Position numbers and translations under genes: made by a program | Shown here: positions 13,908 through 27,080 of the stretch, piece after piece | Layout of the letters: each line of letters begins with the position of its first letter | Numbering within the stretch: the stretch's first letter is position 1 | The notes under the pieces: model-generated | Seen by the model: only the letters and a program-made list of their open reading frames with translations | The model's database searches: none | What the model was told of the DNA's origin: nothing | From: Rhizomys pruinosus | Taxonomy: Eukaryota > Chordata > Mammalia > Rodentia > Spalacidae | DNA length: 64,000 bases | Assembly (NCBI GenBank): GCA_009823505.1 | Contig: VZQC01013833.1 | Coordinates: 824,992 to 888,991, forward strand | Direction: 5' to 3'

Positions 13908-14625
13908 CATCACACAGCTCCATTGTGCCATCGCCCTGCTCCATTGTGACATCACAGTGTGCAATTTTGTCATCACGCTGCTCCATTTTGCCATCACACT
14001 GCTCCATTACATCATCATCCTGCTCCATTGTGTCATCACACTGCTCCATTCTGCCCTCACACTGCTCTATTGTCCCCTCATGCTGCTCAATTGTGCCATC
14101 ACACTGCTCCATTGTTCCCTCACAGTGCTCTTTTTGCCCTCAATTTGCTCCTTTGTGCGCTCACAGTGCTCCATAGTGACATCACATTGCTCCACTGTGT
14201 AGTCACACTACTCCATTGTGTCATCACACTGCTCCATTGTTCCATCACACTGCTCCATTACATCATCACCCTGCTGCATTGTGTCATCACACTGCTCCAT
14301 TCTGCCCTAACACTGCCTTTTTGTGCACTCATGCTAATCCATTGTGCCATCACACTGCTCCATTGTGCCCTCACACAGTTCCATTGTGTCATTACACTGC
14401 TCAATTGTGTCATCACAGTGCTTCATTGTGCCCTCATTCTGCTCCATTGTGCCCTCACTCTGCTCCATTGTGCCCTCGCACTGCTCAATCATGTCATCAC
14501 ACAGCTAATTTGTTCCATCACGCTGCTCCAATTTGTCAACATACTGCTCCATTGTGCAATCACTCTGATACACCGCATCATAACCCCGCTCCATTGTGTC
14601 ATCACACTGCTCCATTCTGCCCTCA
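13908..14625. repeat. 718-bp block, identical to 2813-3530 (copy 2)
   Basis: This matches 2813-3530 base for base by eye at offset +11,095. After 14625 this copy continues into module M sequence, whereas the first copy continues into the 1.45-kb higher-order unit. The offset is 528 units plus 7 bp, so the two copies are not in the same running phase along the array. That fits intervening indels or a non-homologous join. Confidence 0.85.
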
Positions 14626-14704
14626 AACTCCTCCATTGTGCCCCCACACTGCTCTATTGTTCCCTCACACTGCTCCATTTTGCCATCACACTGCTCCATT
14701 TTTG

Positions 14705-15560
14705 CATCCCTCTGTTACATTGTGTAATAACACTGCTCTATTGTGCCCGCACAATGCAACATTGTGCCCTCACACTGCTCCATTTTGCCCTCACACTGCT
14801 CCATTGTGCCATCACACTGCTCCATTGTTTCATCCTTCTGCTCCATTGTGTAATAACACTGCTCTATTGTGCCCGCACAATGCAACATTGTGCCCTCACA
14901 CTGCTCCATTGTGCCATCACACAGCTCCATTCTGCAGTCCAACTGCTCCTTTGTGTCATCACACTACTCCATTGTCATCACACTGCTCCATTGTTCCCTC
15001 ACACTGCTCCATTGTGTCATCACACTGGTGCATTGTGCCATGACACTGCTCCATTTTGCCATCACATGGCTCCATTGTGTCATCACACTGCTCCATTGTG
15101 TCATCACTCTGCTCCTTTCTGCCCTCACACAGCTCCATTGTGAACAAATGCTGCTCCATGTTACCATCACACTGCACCATTGTGCCTTCACACTGCTCCA
15201 CTTTGACCTCTAAATGCTCCATTGTGCCCTCGCACTGTTCCATTATGTCATCACAGTTCTCCATTGTGTCACCACACTGCTCCATTGTGCCCTCACACTT
15301 CTCCATTGTGCCATCACACTGGTCCATTGCGCCCTCACACTGTGCCATTGTGCCATCACACGGATCCATTGTGCACTCACACTGCTACTTTGTGTTATCA
15401 CACTACTCCATTGTATCATCACACTGCTCCATTGTTCCCTCACACTGCTCCACTGTGTCAACTCACTGCTCCGTTGTGCCATCACATTGCTCCATTGTGC
15501 CATTACACGGCTCCATAGTGTCATCAAACAGCTCCATTCTGCCATCACACTGCTCCATTT
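14705..15560. repeat. Higher-order module M, copy 4
   Basis: The landmarks are GTAATAACACTGCTC near 14723 and again near 14851, GCAGTCCAACTGCTCC near 14935, ACAAATGCTGCTCCATG near 15144 and TCATCAAACAGCTCC near 15521. The first segment is itself duplicated in tandem: the series containing GCCCGCACAATGCAAC occurs at about 14744 and 14872, about 128 bp apart. This copy and copy 5 (56735-57620) share the run GGTCCATTG then GCCCTCACACTG near 15322, absent from copy 1. Confidence 0.55.
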
Positions 15561-15730
15561 CTATAACACACTGCTCCATTGTGCCATCACACTGCTCCAT
15601 TGCATCATCACCCTTCTCCATTGTGTCATCACACTGCTCCATTCTGCCCTCACAATGCACTATTGTGCCCTCATGCTGCTCCATTGTGCCATCACACTGC
15701 TCCTTTGTGTCCTCACACAGCTCCATTTTC

Positions 15731-15842
15731 TTTTTTTTTTTAATCTTTTTTTTTTATTTATCTTTGTATGTGTATGAATGTACTGTCTGCATGCAGGTCT
15801 GTGCACCCGTGTCGTGCAATGCCGCGGAGGTCAGAAGAGGGT
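15731..15842 (-). mobile_element. B3 SINE fragment (3' half), minus orientation
   Basis: This is the one clear interruption of the array by foreign sequence. Read on the minus strand it begins CCTCTTCTGACCTCCGCGG, continues through GGTGCACAGACCTGCATGC and CATACACATAC, then GATAAATAAA and two A-rich runs. From established knowledge of rodent repeats this is the 3' part of a B3 element (B2 superfamily): the CCTCTTCTGGCCTCCGCGG block, a CA-rich segment and an AATAAA-bearing A-rich tail. The tRNA-derived 5' half with the pol III A and B boxes is absent, so no internal promoter remains. The tail's AATAAA could in principle act as a polyadenylation signal for minus-strand transcripts. The 5' end abuts an N at 15843, so I cannot tell biological 5' truncation from a contig end. 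No target-site duplication can be verified. Confidence 0.88.
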
Positions 15843-15843
15843 N
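15843..15843. other. Single N at the truncated SINE / array junction
   Basis: One undetermined base sits exactly where B3 sequence stops and 21-bp repeat resumes (TTGTGCCATCACA). A single N at a structural discontinuity, as also at 43845 and 58007, suggests a contig join or a collapsed gap rather than a miscalled base. Confidence 0.8.
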
Positions 15844-18660
15844 TTGTGCCATCACACTGCTCCATTGTGCCATCACACTGCTCCAATTTGTCATCACACT
15901 GCTCCATTGTGTCATCACACTGATCCATTGCATCATCACCCTGCTCCATTGTGTCATCACACTACTCCATACTGCCCTCACACTACGCTATTGTGCCCTC
16001 ACGCTGCTCAATTTTCCCATCACACAGCTCCATTGTGCCCACACACTGCTCCATTGTGCCCTCACTTTGCTCAGTTGTGCCCTCACTGTGCTCCATTGTG
16101 ACATCACACTGCTCCATTGTGTCATCACAGTGCTCAACTGTGCCCTAACACTGCTCTATTGTGTCCTCACACTGTGCCATTGTGTCATCACACTTCTCCA
16201 TTCTTACCTCACACTGCCCCATTTTGCTATCACACTGCTCCATTGTGCCCCCACACTGCTCTACTGGGCCTGCACCCTGCTCCATTGTGCTATTCTACAG
16301 TCGATTGTGCATTCCCTCTGCTCCATTGTGTCATCAATCAACTCCAATGTGCCAACACAATGCTCCATTGTGTCATCAAACTGCTCCATTGCGCTATCAC
16401 ACTGCTCCACTGCATCATAACCCTGCTCAATTGTGTCATCACACTGCTCCATTCTGCCCTCACCCTGCTCCTTTTTGCCATCACACTGCTCCATTGTGTC
16501 ATCATAGTGCTCCATTGTGTCATCACACTGCTCCATTGTGCCCTCACATTCCTGCATTGTGCCATCACTATGCTCCATTATTCCCTCACACTGCTCCTTT
16601 GTGTCATCATACAGATCCATTGTGCCCTCACAATGCTCCATTGTGCAGTCACCTATCTCCATTGTGCCATCACACTGCTCCTTTTGTGTCATCAAACAAC
16701 TCCATTGTGCCATCACACTGCTCCAGTGTTTCATCACCCTCCTCCATTGTGCCATCACACTGCTCTACTGCATCATAACCCTGGTCCATTGTGTCAACAC
16801 ACTGTTCCATTCTGTCCTCACACTGCTCCATTGTGCCCTCATGCTACTCGAATTTGCCGTCACTCTGCTCTTTGTGCCCTCACAGTGTTCCATTTTGTTC
16901 TCACACTGCTCCTTTTTGCCCTCGCAGTGCTCCATTGTGCCATCACACTGCTTCATTTTGCCCTAACACTACTCTATTGAGTCCTCACACTATGCCATTG
17001 TGTCATCTCACTGCTCCATTCTGACCTCACACTGCTCCATTTTGCCATCACACTGCTCCATTGTGCCATCACACTGCTCCATTGGGTCAGAACACTGCTC
17101 CATTGTGCCATTTTACAGTTCAATTGTGCACTACCTCTGCTCCATTGTGTCATCAATCAACTCCAATGTGCCAACACACTGCTCCATTGTGTCATCAAAC
17201 TGCTCCATTGCGCTACCACACTGATCCACTGCATCATAACCCTGCTCCCTTGTGTCATCACACTGCTTCGTTCTGCACTCACACAGCTCCTTTTTGCCAT
17301 CACACTGCTAAATTGTGCCCTCACACTGCTCCATTGTGCAATCACCCATCTCCATTGTGCCCTCACAGTGTTCCATTTTGCACTCACACTGCTAAATTGT
17401 GCCCTCACAGTGCTCCAGTGTGCCATCACATTGCTCGATTGTGTCCTCACTCTGCTCCATTTTGCCATCAAACTTTTCTATTGTGCCCTCACAGTGCTCT
17501 ATTGTACCCTCACACTGCTCCATTGTGTCATCACACTGCTCCATTGTGCCACCACACTGCTCCATTGTGCCCTCTCAGTGCTCTATTGTGCCTTCACACT
17601 GCGCCATTGTGCCTTTACCGTACTCTATTGTGCTCTCACACTGCTCCATTTTGTCACCACACTGCTCAGTTGTTTCATCACACTGCTCCATTGTGCCCTC
17701 ATACTCCTCCACTGTGCCCTCATGCTGCTTCATTTTGTCCTCACACTGCTCCATTGTGCTATCACACGGCACCATTATGCCATCACACTGCTCCATTGAG
17801 CCATGACAATGCTCCATTGTGCGATCACACTGCTTCATTGTGTCATCATCATGCTCCATTGTGTCATCACTCTGCTCCATTGTGCCCTCACACTGATCTA
17901 TTGTGCCCTCACTCAGTTCCATTGTGTCACCACACTGCTCAGTTTCGTCATTACAGTGCTCCATTGTGCATTCATTATGATGCATTGTGTCATCCCACAG
18001 CTCCATTTTGCCCTCACACTGCTCAATTGTATCATCATACAGCTACATTGTGCCCTCACACTGATCCATTGTGCCCTCGCACAGTTCCATTGTGTCATCA
18101 CACTGCTCAGTTTAATCATTACAGTACTCCATTGTGCCTTCATTGTGCTGCGTTGTGCCATCCCACAGCTCCATTTTGCCCTCACACTGCTGAATTGTGT
18201 CATCATACAGCTACATTGTGCCATCACACTGCTCCATTGTGCCATCACACTGCTCAAATTTGTCATCTCACTGCTCCATTGTGTCATCACACTGATCCAC
18301 TGCATCATCACCCTGCTACATTGTGCCCTCACACTGCTCTATTGTGCCCTCACACTGCTCAATTTTCCCATCACACAGCTCCATTGTGCCCACACACTGC
18401 TCCATTGTGCCCTCACTTTGCTCATTTGTGCCCACACTGTGCTCCAATTTGACATCACACTGCTCCGTTGTGCCTTCTCACTCCTCCATTGTGTGGTCAT
18501 GTTGCTCCATTGTTCCCTCACACTGCTCCTTTGTGTCATCATACACCTCCATTTTGCCATCACACTGCTCCATTGTGTCCTCACACCGCTCAATTGTGTC
18601 ATCACACAGCTCCATTGTGCCCTGACACTGCTCAATTGTGCCATCACACTGCTCCATTGT
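15844..18660. repeat. 21-bp array without strong long-range copies noted
   Basis: This is clean 21-bp array. Variants include the TCATCAATCAACTCC unit (near 16331 and 17149) and the GCATCATAACCCTG unit (near 16412 and 17231). These recur with about 820 bp spacing, which suggests a further higher-order unit here. I see no gene or other element. Confidence 0.7.
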
Positions 18661-19268
18661 GTCCTCACCCTGGTGCATTGTTCCCTCACACTGCTCCACT
18701 GTGCCCACCCTCTGCTCCATTGTGCCATCACACTGCTCCTTTGTGTCATCACACTGCTCCATTGTGCACTCACACTGCTCTATTTTGCCCTCACGCTGCT
18801 CCATTTTGCCATCACACTGCTCCACTATGTCAACACACTGCTCCCTTGTGCTAACACACTGCTCCATTGTGCCCTCACTCTGCTCCATTGTGCCCTCACA
18901 CTGCTCCATTGTGCAGTCACCCATCTCCATTGTGCCATCACACTGCTCCGTTGTGTCATCTAACAACTCCATTGTGCCATCACACTGCTGCACTGCATCA
19001 TAACCCTGCTCCATTGTGTCAACACACTGTTCCATTCTGCCCTCATACTGCTTGAATTTGCCATCATTCTGCTCCATTTTGCCCTCACAGTGTTCCATTT
19101 TGCACTCACACTGCTCCCTTTTGCACTCACAGTGCTCCATTGTGCCATCATACTGCTCGATTGTGTCCTCACTCTCCTCCATTTTGCCATCAAACTTTTC
19201 TATTGTGCCTTCACAGTGCTCTATTGTACCCTCACACTGCTCCATTGTGTCATCACACTGCTCCATTG
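18661..19268. repeat. Block of about 608 bp, near-identical to 26473-27080 (copy 1)
   Basis: This stretch matches 26473-27080 at a constant offset of 7,812 bp, exactly 372 units. Only a handful of substitutions are visible, for example CTTTGTGTC versus CTTTCTGTC near 18741, GCTAACACAC versus GCTAAAACAC near 18849, and CCGTTGTG versus CCATTGTG near 18948. The right edge is sharp: copy 1 continues ACCACAACACTCC, copy 2 continues GCCATCACACTTC. The constant offset shows no indel separates the two copies' internal sequences. Confidence 0.85.
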
Positions 19269-22200
19269 TACCACAACACTCCTCCATTGTGCCCTCTCAG
19301 TGCTCTATTTTGCCTTCACACTTCACCATTGTGTCTTTACCGCACTCTATTGTGCTCTCACACTGCTCCATTTTGTCATCACACTGCTCAGTTGCTTCAT
19401 CCCACTCCTCCATTGTGCCCGCATACTTCACCACTGTGCCCTCATGCTGCTTCATTTTGTCCTCACGCTGCTTCATTTTTTCCTCACACTGCTCCATTGT
19501 GCTATCACATGGCTCCATTCTGCCATCACACTGCTCCATTGAGCCATGACACTGCTCCATTGTGCCATCACACTGCTGCATTGTGTCATCATGATGCTCA
19601 ATTGTGTCATCACACTGCTCCATTGTGCCCTCACACAGATAAATTGTGCCGTCACACAGTTCCATTGTGTCATCATACTGCTCAGTTTAGTCATTACAGT
19701 GCTCCATTGTGCTCTCATTAAGCTGCATTGTGCCATCCCACAGCTCCATTTTGCCCTCACACTGCTCAATTGTGTCATCATACAGCTACATTGTGCCATC
19801 ACACTGCTCCATTGTGCCCTCACACTCCTCCATTGTGCCAACACGTTGCTCCATTGTTCCATCACACTGCTCCTTTGTGTCATCATACAGCTCCATTGTG
19901 TCATCACCCAACTCCATTGTGCCCTCACAGTGCTCAATATTGCCATCACAATGCTCCATTGTGTCCTCACCCTGGTGCATTGTTCCCTCACTCTGCTCCA
20001 TTGTGCCCTCACTCTGCTCCATTGTGCCATCACACTGCTCCTTTGTGTCATCACACTGCTCCATTGTGTACTCACACTCCTCCATTTTGCCCTCACGCTG
20101 CTCCATTTTGCCATCACACTGCTCCATTGTGCTTCACTCTGGTCCATTGTGCCATCACACAGCTCCATTTTGCCCACACACTGATCAATTGTGTCAACAC
20201 ACAGCTCCGTTGTGCCATCGCACTGCTCCATTGTGACATCACAGTGCTCCAGTGTGTCATCACACTGTTCCATTGTGCCATCACACTGCTCCATTACATC
20301 TTCACCCTGCTCCATTGTGTCATCACACTGCTCCATTCTGCCCTCACACTGCTCTATTTTTCCCTCTATCTGCTCCATTTTTCCATCACACTGCTCCATT
20401 GTGCCCTCACTCTGCTCCATTATGCACTCAATTTGCTCTGTTTGCCCTCACAGTGCTCCATCGTGATATCACACTGCTCCTTTGTGTCATCACACTGCTC
20501 CATTGTGCCAACACACTGCTCCATTGTGCCCTCACACAGTTCCATTTTGTCAACACACTGCTCAATTATGTCATCACAGTGCTCGATTGTGCCCTCATTC
20601 TGCTCCATTGTGCCATCCCACAGCTCCACTGTGCCCTCACCCTGCTCAATTGTGTCATCACACAGCTCCATTGTGCCATCACACTGCTGCAATTTGTCAT
20701 TACACTGGTCCATTGTGCCATCACACTAATCCATTGCATCATCATCCTCCTCCATTGTGCTATCACACTGCTCCTTTGTGCCCTCACACTGCTCCATTTG
20801 GCCCTCACTTTGCTAGCTTGTGCCCTCACTGTGCACCATTGTGACATCATACTGCTCCATTGTGCCATCACACTGCTCCATTGTGTCATCACACTGCTCC
20901 ATTGTGCCCTAACACTGCTCTATTGAGTCCTCACACTGTGCCATTGTGTCATCACACTGCTCCATTTTGCCATCACTCTGCTCCATTGTGCCTGCACACT
21001 GCTCCATTGGGCCCGCACACTGCTCTGTTGTGCCATTCTACAGTTCGATTGTGCACTCCCTCTTCTCCATTGTGTCATCAATCAACTCCAATGTGCCAAC
21101 ACACTGCTCCGTTGTGTCATCAAACTGCTCCATTGCCCTATCACACTGCTCCACTGCATCATAACTCTGCTCCATTGTGTCATCTCACTGCTTTGTTCTG
21201 CCTTCACACAACTCCTTTTTGCCCTCACACTGCTAAATTGTGCCCTCACACTGCTCCATTGTGCAATCACCCACCTCCATTGTGCCATCACACTGCTCTG
21301 TTGTGTCATCAAACAACTCAATTGTGCCATCACACTGCTCCAGTGTGTCATCATCCTGCTCCATTGTGCCATCACACTGCTCCACTGCATCATAACCCTG
21401 CTCCATTTTGTCAACACACTGTTCCTTTCTGCCTTCACACTGCTCCATTCTGCCCTCATGCTGCTCGATTTTGCCATCACTCTGCTCCATTCTGCCCTCA
21501 TGCTGCTCGATTTTGCCAACACTCTGCTCCATTGTGCCCTCACAGTGTTCCATTTTGCCCTCACACTGATTCTTTTTGCCCTCACAGTGCTCCATTGTGA
21601 CATCACACTGTTCAATTGTCTAATCACAGTGCTCCATTTTGTCATCAGACTGCCCCATTGTGCCCTCACACTGCTCCATTTTGCCCACAGGATGCTCAAT
21701 TGTGCCATCACATTGCTGGATTATGTCTCACTCTGCTCCATTGTGCCATCCAACTGTTGTATTGTACCCTCACAGTTCTCTATTGTGCCCTCACTCTGCT
21801 CCATTGCGTCATCACACTGCTCCATTTTGCCACCACACTGTTCCATTTTGCCCTCTCAGTGCTCTATTGTGTCTTCACACTGCTCCATTGTGCCTTCAGA
21901 TTGCTCTATTGTACTCTCACACTCCTCCATTTTGTCATCACAATGCTCAGTTGTGTCATCACACTGCTCCATCGTGCTCTCATACTCCTCCATTGTGCCC
22001 TCATGCTGCTTCATTTTGTCCTCACACTTCTCCATTGTGCTATCACACTGCTCCGTTCTGTCATCACACTGCTTCATTGTGCCATGACACTGCTTCATTG
22101 TGCCATGACACTGCTGCCTTGTGTCATCATGATGCTCCATTGTGTCATCACACTGCTCCATTTTGCCCACACACTGATCCACTGTGCCCTTACACAGTTG

Positions 22201-22449
22201 CATAGTGTCATCACACTGAACAGTTGAGTCATTACGGTGCTCCATTGTGCCCACATTCTGCTCCATTGTGCCATCCCACAGGTCTATTGTGCCCTGACAC
22301 TGCTCAATTGTTTCACCACAGAGCTACATTGTGCTATCACACTGCTCCATTGTGCCATCACACTGCTCCAATTTGTCATCACACTGCTCCATTGTGTCAT
22401 CACACTGATCCATTGCATCATCACACTGATCCACTGCATCATCACGCTT

Positions 22450-23280
22450 CTCCATTGTGTCATCACACTGCTCCATTCTGCCCTCACACTGCTCTATTGT
22501 GCCCTCACGCTGCTCCATTTTCCCATCACACAGCTCCATTTTGCCCACTCACTGCTCCATTGTGCCCTCACTTTGCTCATTTGTGCCCACACTGTGCTCC
22601 AATTTGACATCTCACTGCTCCATTGTGCCATCACACTCCTCCATTTTGCGGTCACGTTGCTCCATTGTTCCCTCACACTTCTCCTTTGTGTCATCATACA
22701 GCTCCATTGTACCATCACACTGCTCCATTGTGCCCACACACTGCTCAATTGTGTCATCACACAGCTCCATTGTGCCCTCACACTGCTCAATTGTGCCAAC
22801 ACACTACTCCATTGTGTCCTCACCCTGGTGCATTGTTCCCTCACACTGCTCCATTGTGCCCACACTCTGCTCCATTGTGCCATCACACTGCTCCTTTGTG
22901 TCATCACACTGCTCCATTGTGCACTCACACTGCTCCATTTTGCCCTTACGCTGCTCCATTTTGCTATCACACTGCTCCACTATGTCAACACACTGCTCCA
23001 TTGTGCTAACACACTGCTCCATTGTGCCCTCACTCTGCTCCATTGTGTCATCACACTGCTCCATTGTGCTGGCACATTACTCCATTGTGCTCTCACTCTG
23101 CTCCATTGTGCCATCACACTGCTGCATTGTGTCATCATGATGCTCCATTGTGTCATCATGATGCTCCATTGTGCCGTCACCCTCCTCCATTGTGCCGTCA
23201 TGTTGCTCCACTATGTCAACACGATCCTCCATTGTGTCAAAACACTGCTCCATTGTGTCATCACACTGTTCCATTTTGCC
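22450..23280. repeat. Diverged higher-order copy related to 18320-18870
   Basis: The order of rare variants here (TTTTCCCATCACACAGC, then GCCCACACTGTGCTCC and AATTTGACATC, then a CGTTGCTCC unit, then CCTGGTGC near 22826, then CTATGTCAACAC near 22980) parallels that at about 18320-18840. It differs by more substitutions and a few gained units than the 18.7/26.5-kb pair. It is an older relative of the same higher-order unit. Confidence 0.6.
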
Positions 23281-26200
23281 TCAACCTGGTCCATTGTGCC
23301 ATCACACAGCTCCATTTTGCCCACACACTGCTCCATTGTGTCATCACACAGCTCCGTTGTGCCATAGCACTGCTCCATTGTGACATCGCAGTGCTCCATT
23401 GTGTCATCACACTGCTCCATTGTGCCATCACTCTGCTCTATTACATCATCACTCTGCTCCATTGTGTCATCACACTGCTCCAATCTGCCCTCGCACTGCT
23501 CTATTGAGCCATGACACTGTTCCATTTTGCCATCACTCTGCTGCATTGTGTCATCATGATTCTCCATTGTGTCATCACACTGCTCCATTGTGCCCTCACA
23601 CTGACCCATTGTGCCCTTATACAGTTCCATTGTGTCATCACACTGCTCAGTTTAGCCATTACCGAGCTCCATTGTGCCCTCATTATGCTCCATTGTGCCA
23701 TCCCACAGCTCAATTGTGCTATCACACAGCTACATTGTGCCATCACACTGCTCCAATTTGTCATCACACTGCTCCATTGTGTCATCAGACTGATCCATTG
23801 CATCATCACCCTGCTCCATTGTGTCATCACACTGCTCCATACTGTACTCACACTGCTATATTGTGCCCTCACTCTGCTCCATTTTCCCATTACACAGCTC
23901 CATTGTGACTGCACACTGCTCCATTGTGCCCTAACTTTGCTCATTTCCTCCCTCACTGTGCTCCATTGTGACATCACAATGCTCCATTGTGTCATCACAG
24001 TGCTCCACTGTGTCATCACACTGCTCAATTGTGCCCTCACTCTCCTCCATTGTGCCATCACGTTGGTCCATTGTTCCATCACACTGCTCCTTTGTGTCAT
24101 TATACAGTTCCATTGTGCCATCACAATGCTCCATTGTGCCCTCACACTGCTCAATTGTGTCATCACACAGCTCCATTGTGCCCTCACACTGCTCAATATA
24201 GCCATCACACTGCTCCATTTTGTCGTCACCCTGGTGCATTGTTCCCTCACACTGCTCCATTGTGCCCTCACTCTGCTCCATTGTGCATCACACTGCTCCT
24301 TTGTGTCATAACATTGCTCAATTTTGCACTCACACTGCTCCTTCGTGTCATCACACTGCTCCATTGTGCACTCACACTGCTCCATTTTGCCCTCACGCTG
24401 TTCCATTTTGCTGTCACACTTCTCCACTGTGACAACACGATACTCCATTTGGTCATCACACTGCTCCATTGTGTCCTCACCCTGGTGTATTGTTCCCTCA
24501 CACTGCTCCATAGTGCCCTCCATCTGCTCCATTGTGCCATCACACTGCTCCTTTTTGTCATCACACTGCTCCATTGTGCCATCACGCTGCTCCATTTTGC
24601 CATCACACTTCTCCACTGTGTCAACACAATACTCCATTGTGTCATCACACTGTTTCATTGTGTCATCATAGTGCTCTATTGGGCCACACACTGGTCCATT
24701 TTGTCATCACACAGCTCCCTTTTGCCAACACACTGCTCCATTGTGTCATCACAGAGCTCTATTGTGCCATGGCACTGCTCCATTGTGACATCACAGTGCT
24801 CCATTGCATCATCACAGTGCTCCATTGTGCCATCACACTGCTTTACATCATTACCCTGCTCGATTGATTCATCACACTGCTCCATTCTGCCCTCACACTG
24901 CTTTATTGTTCCCTCACGCTGCTCCATTTTGCCATCACGCTGCTCCATTGTGCCCTCAAACTGCTGCATTATGCCCTCAATTTGCACCTTTGTGCCCTCA
25001 CAGTGCTCCGTAGTGACATCACACTGCTCCATTGTGTCATCACACTGCTCCATTGTGCTGTTACACTGCTCCATTAAATCGTCACCCTGCTCCATTCTGT
25101 CATCACAATGCCCTAACACTGCTTTAGTGTGCCCTCATGCTCCTCCATTGTGCCATCACCCTGCTCCATTGTGTCCTCACAGTGCTGCATTGGAATATCA
25201 CACTTCTCCGTTCTGTCATCACAATTGTCCCTTTTGCCATCGCACTGCTCCATTGTGCCCACAGAGTGCTCCATTATGCCCTCACTTTCTCTTTGTGCCC
25301 TCAGAGTGTTCCATTGTGACATCACACTGCTCCATTGTACCATCACATAACTCCTTTGTGCCCTCACACTGCTCCATTGTGTCATTACACAACTCCATTT
25401 TGCCATCTCACTGCTCCATTGTGACATCACACTGCTCCATTTTGCCATCACACTGCTCCATTGCATCATCAACCTGCCCCATTGTGTCGTCACACTCCTC
25501 CATTGTGCCACCACGCTGCTCCATTGCATCATCAACCTGCTCCATTGCATCATCACCCTGCTTCATGGTGTCATCACAGTGCTCCATTCTGCCCTCACAC
25601 TGCTCTATTGTGCCCTCACGCTGCTCCATTTTCCCATCACACATCTCCATTGTGCCCACACACTGCCCCGTTATGCCCTCAGTTTTCTCATATGTGCCTT
25701 CACAGTGCTCCATTGTGACATCACACTGCTCCATTGTGTCATCACACTGCTCCATTATGCTGTCACACTCCTCCATTGTGCTGTCACGTTGCTGCATTGT
25801 ACCCACACACTGCTCCATTTTGTCATCATACAGCTACATTGTGCCATCACACTGCTCCATTGTGACCTCACCATGCTCTATTGTGTCATCACACAGCTCC
25901 ATTGTGCCAGCACACTGCTATATTTTGTCATCACACTACTCCATTGTGCCCTCACACTGCTCCATTTTGGCAAAACACTGCTCCATTGTTTCCTCAGCCT
26001 GGTGTATTGTTCCCTCACACTGCTCCATTGTGCCCTCACTCTGCTCCATTGTGCCATCACACTGCTCCTTTGTGTCATCACACTGCTCCATTGTGCACTC
26101 ACACTGCTCCATTTTGCCCACACTCTGCTCCATTTTGCCATCACACTTGTCCCCTGTATCAATATGATACTCCATTGTGTCATCACACTGCTCCATTGTG

Positions 26201-26472
26201 TCATCACACTGCTCCATTATGCCGTTACACTCCTCCATTGTGCCGTCACGTTGCTGCATTGTGCCATCTCACTGCTCCATTGTGACCTCACACTACTCAA
26301 TTGTGTCATCACTCAGCTCCATTGTGAAAGCACACTGCTATATTGTGTCATCACACTACTCCATTGTGCCCTCACACTGCTCCATTTTGGCAACACATTG
26401 GTCCATTGTTTCCTCAGCCTGGTGTATTGTTCCCTCACACTGCTCCATTGTGCCCTCACTCTGCTCCATTGT

Positions 26473-27080
26473 GTCCTCACCCTGGTGCATTGTTCCCTCA
26501 CACTGCTCCACTGTGCCCACCCTCTGCTCCATTGTGCCATCACACTGCTCCTTTCTGTCATCACACTGCTCCATTGTGCACTCACACTGCTCTATTTTGC
26601 CCTCACGCTGCTCCATTTTGCCATCACACTGCTCCACTATGTCAACACACTGCTCCCTTGTGCTAAAACACTGCTCCATTGTGCCCTCACTCTGCTCCAT
26701 TGTGCCCTCACACTGCTCCATTGTGCAGTCACCCATCTCCATTGTGCCATCACACTGCTCCATTGTGTCATCTAACAACTCCATTGTGCCATCACACTGC
26801 TGCACTGCATCATAACCCTGCTCCATTGTGTCAACACACTGTTCCATTCTGCCCTCATACTGCTTGAATTTGCCATCATTCTACTCCATTTTGCCCTCAC
26901 AGTGTTCCATTTTGCACTCACACTGCTCCCTTTTGCACTCACAGTGCTCCATTGTGCCATCATACTGCTCGATTGTGTCCTCACTCTCCTCCATTTTGCC
27001 ATCAAACTTTTCTATTGTGCCTTCACAGTGCTCTATTGTACCCTCACACTGCTCCATTGTGTCATCACACTGCTCCATTG
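26473..27080. repeat. Block of about 608 bp, near-identical to 18661-19268 (copy 2)
   Basis: This is the partner of 18661-19268 at +7,812 bp (372 units). The upstream flank differs: here the CCTGGTG unit also occurs near 26000, 26420 and 26480, so three closely spaced copies of that landmark precede or begin the block. This suggests repeated local duplications around the break. Confidence 0.85.

Noticed and set aside
1..15730. CRISPR array
   Set aside because: Repeats are directly adjacent with no unique spacers, the unit is variable, and the SINE indicates a rodent genome.
15731..15842. Complete, transcription-competent SINE
   Set aside because: The tRNA-derived half with the A and B boxes is missing. 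Only the 3' half and A-rich tail are present.
23987..26167. Longest open frame (about 726 codons) and dozens of others above 200 codons on both strands
   Set aside because: They are a direct result of a 21-bp unit with stops in only one frame. Several frames are open over the same bases, translations are the same degenerate heptads, frames switch at indels, and there are no introns, promoters or conserved domains.
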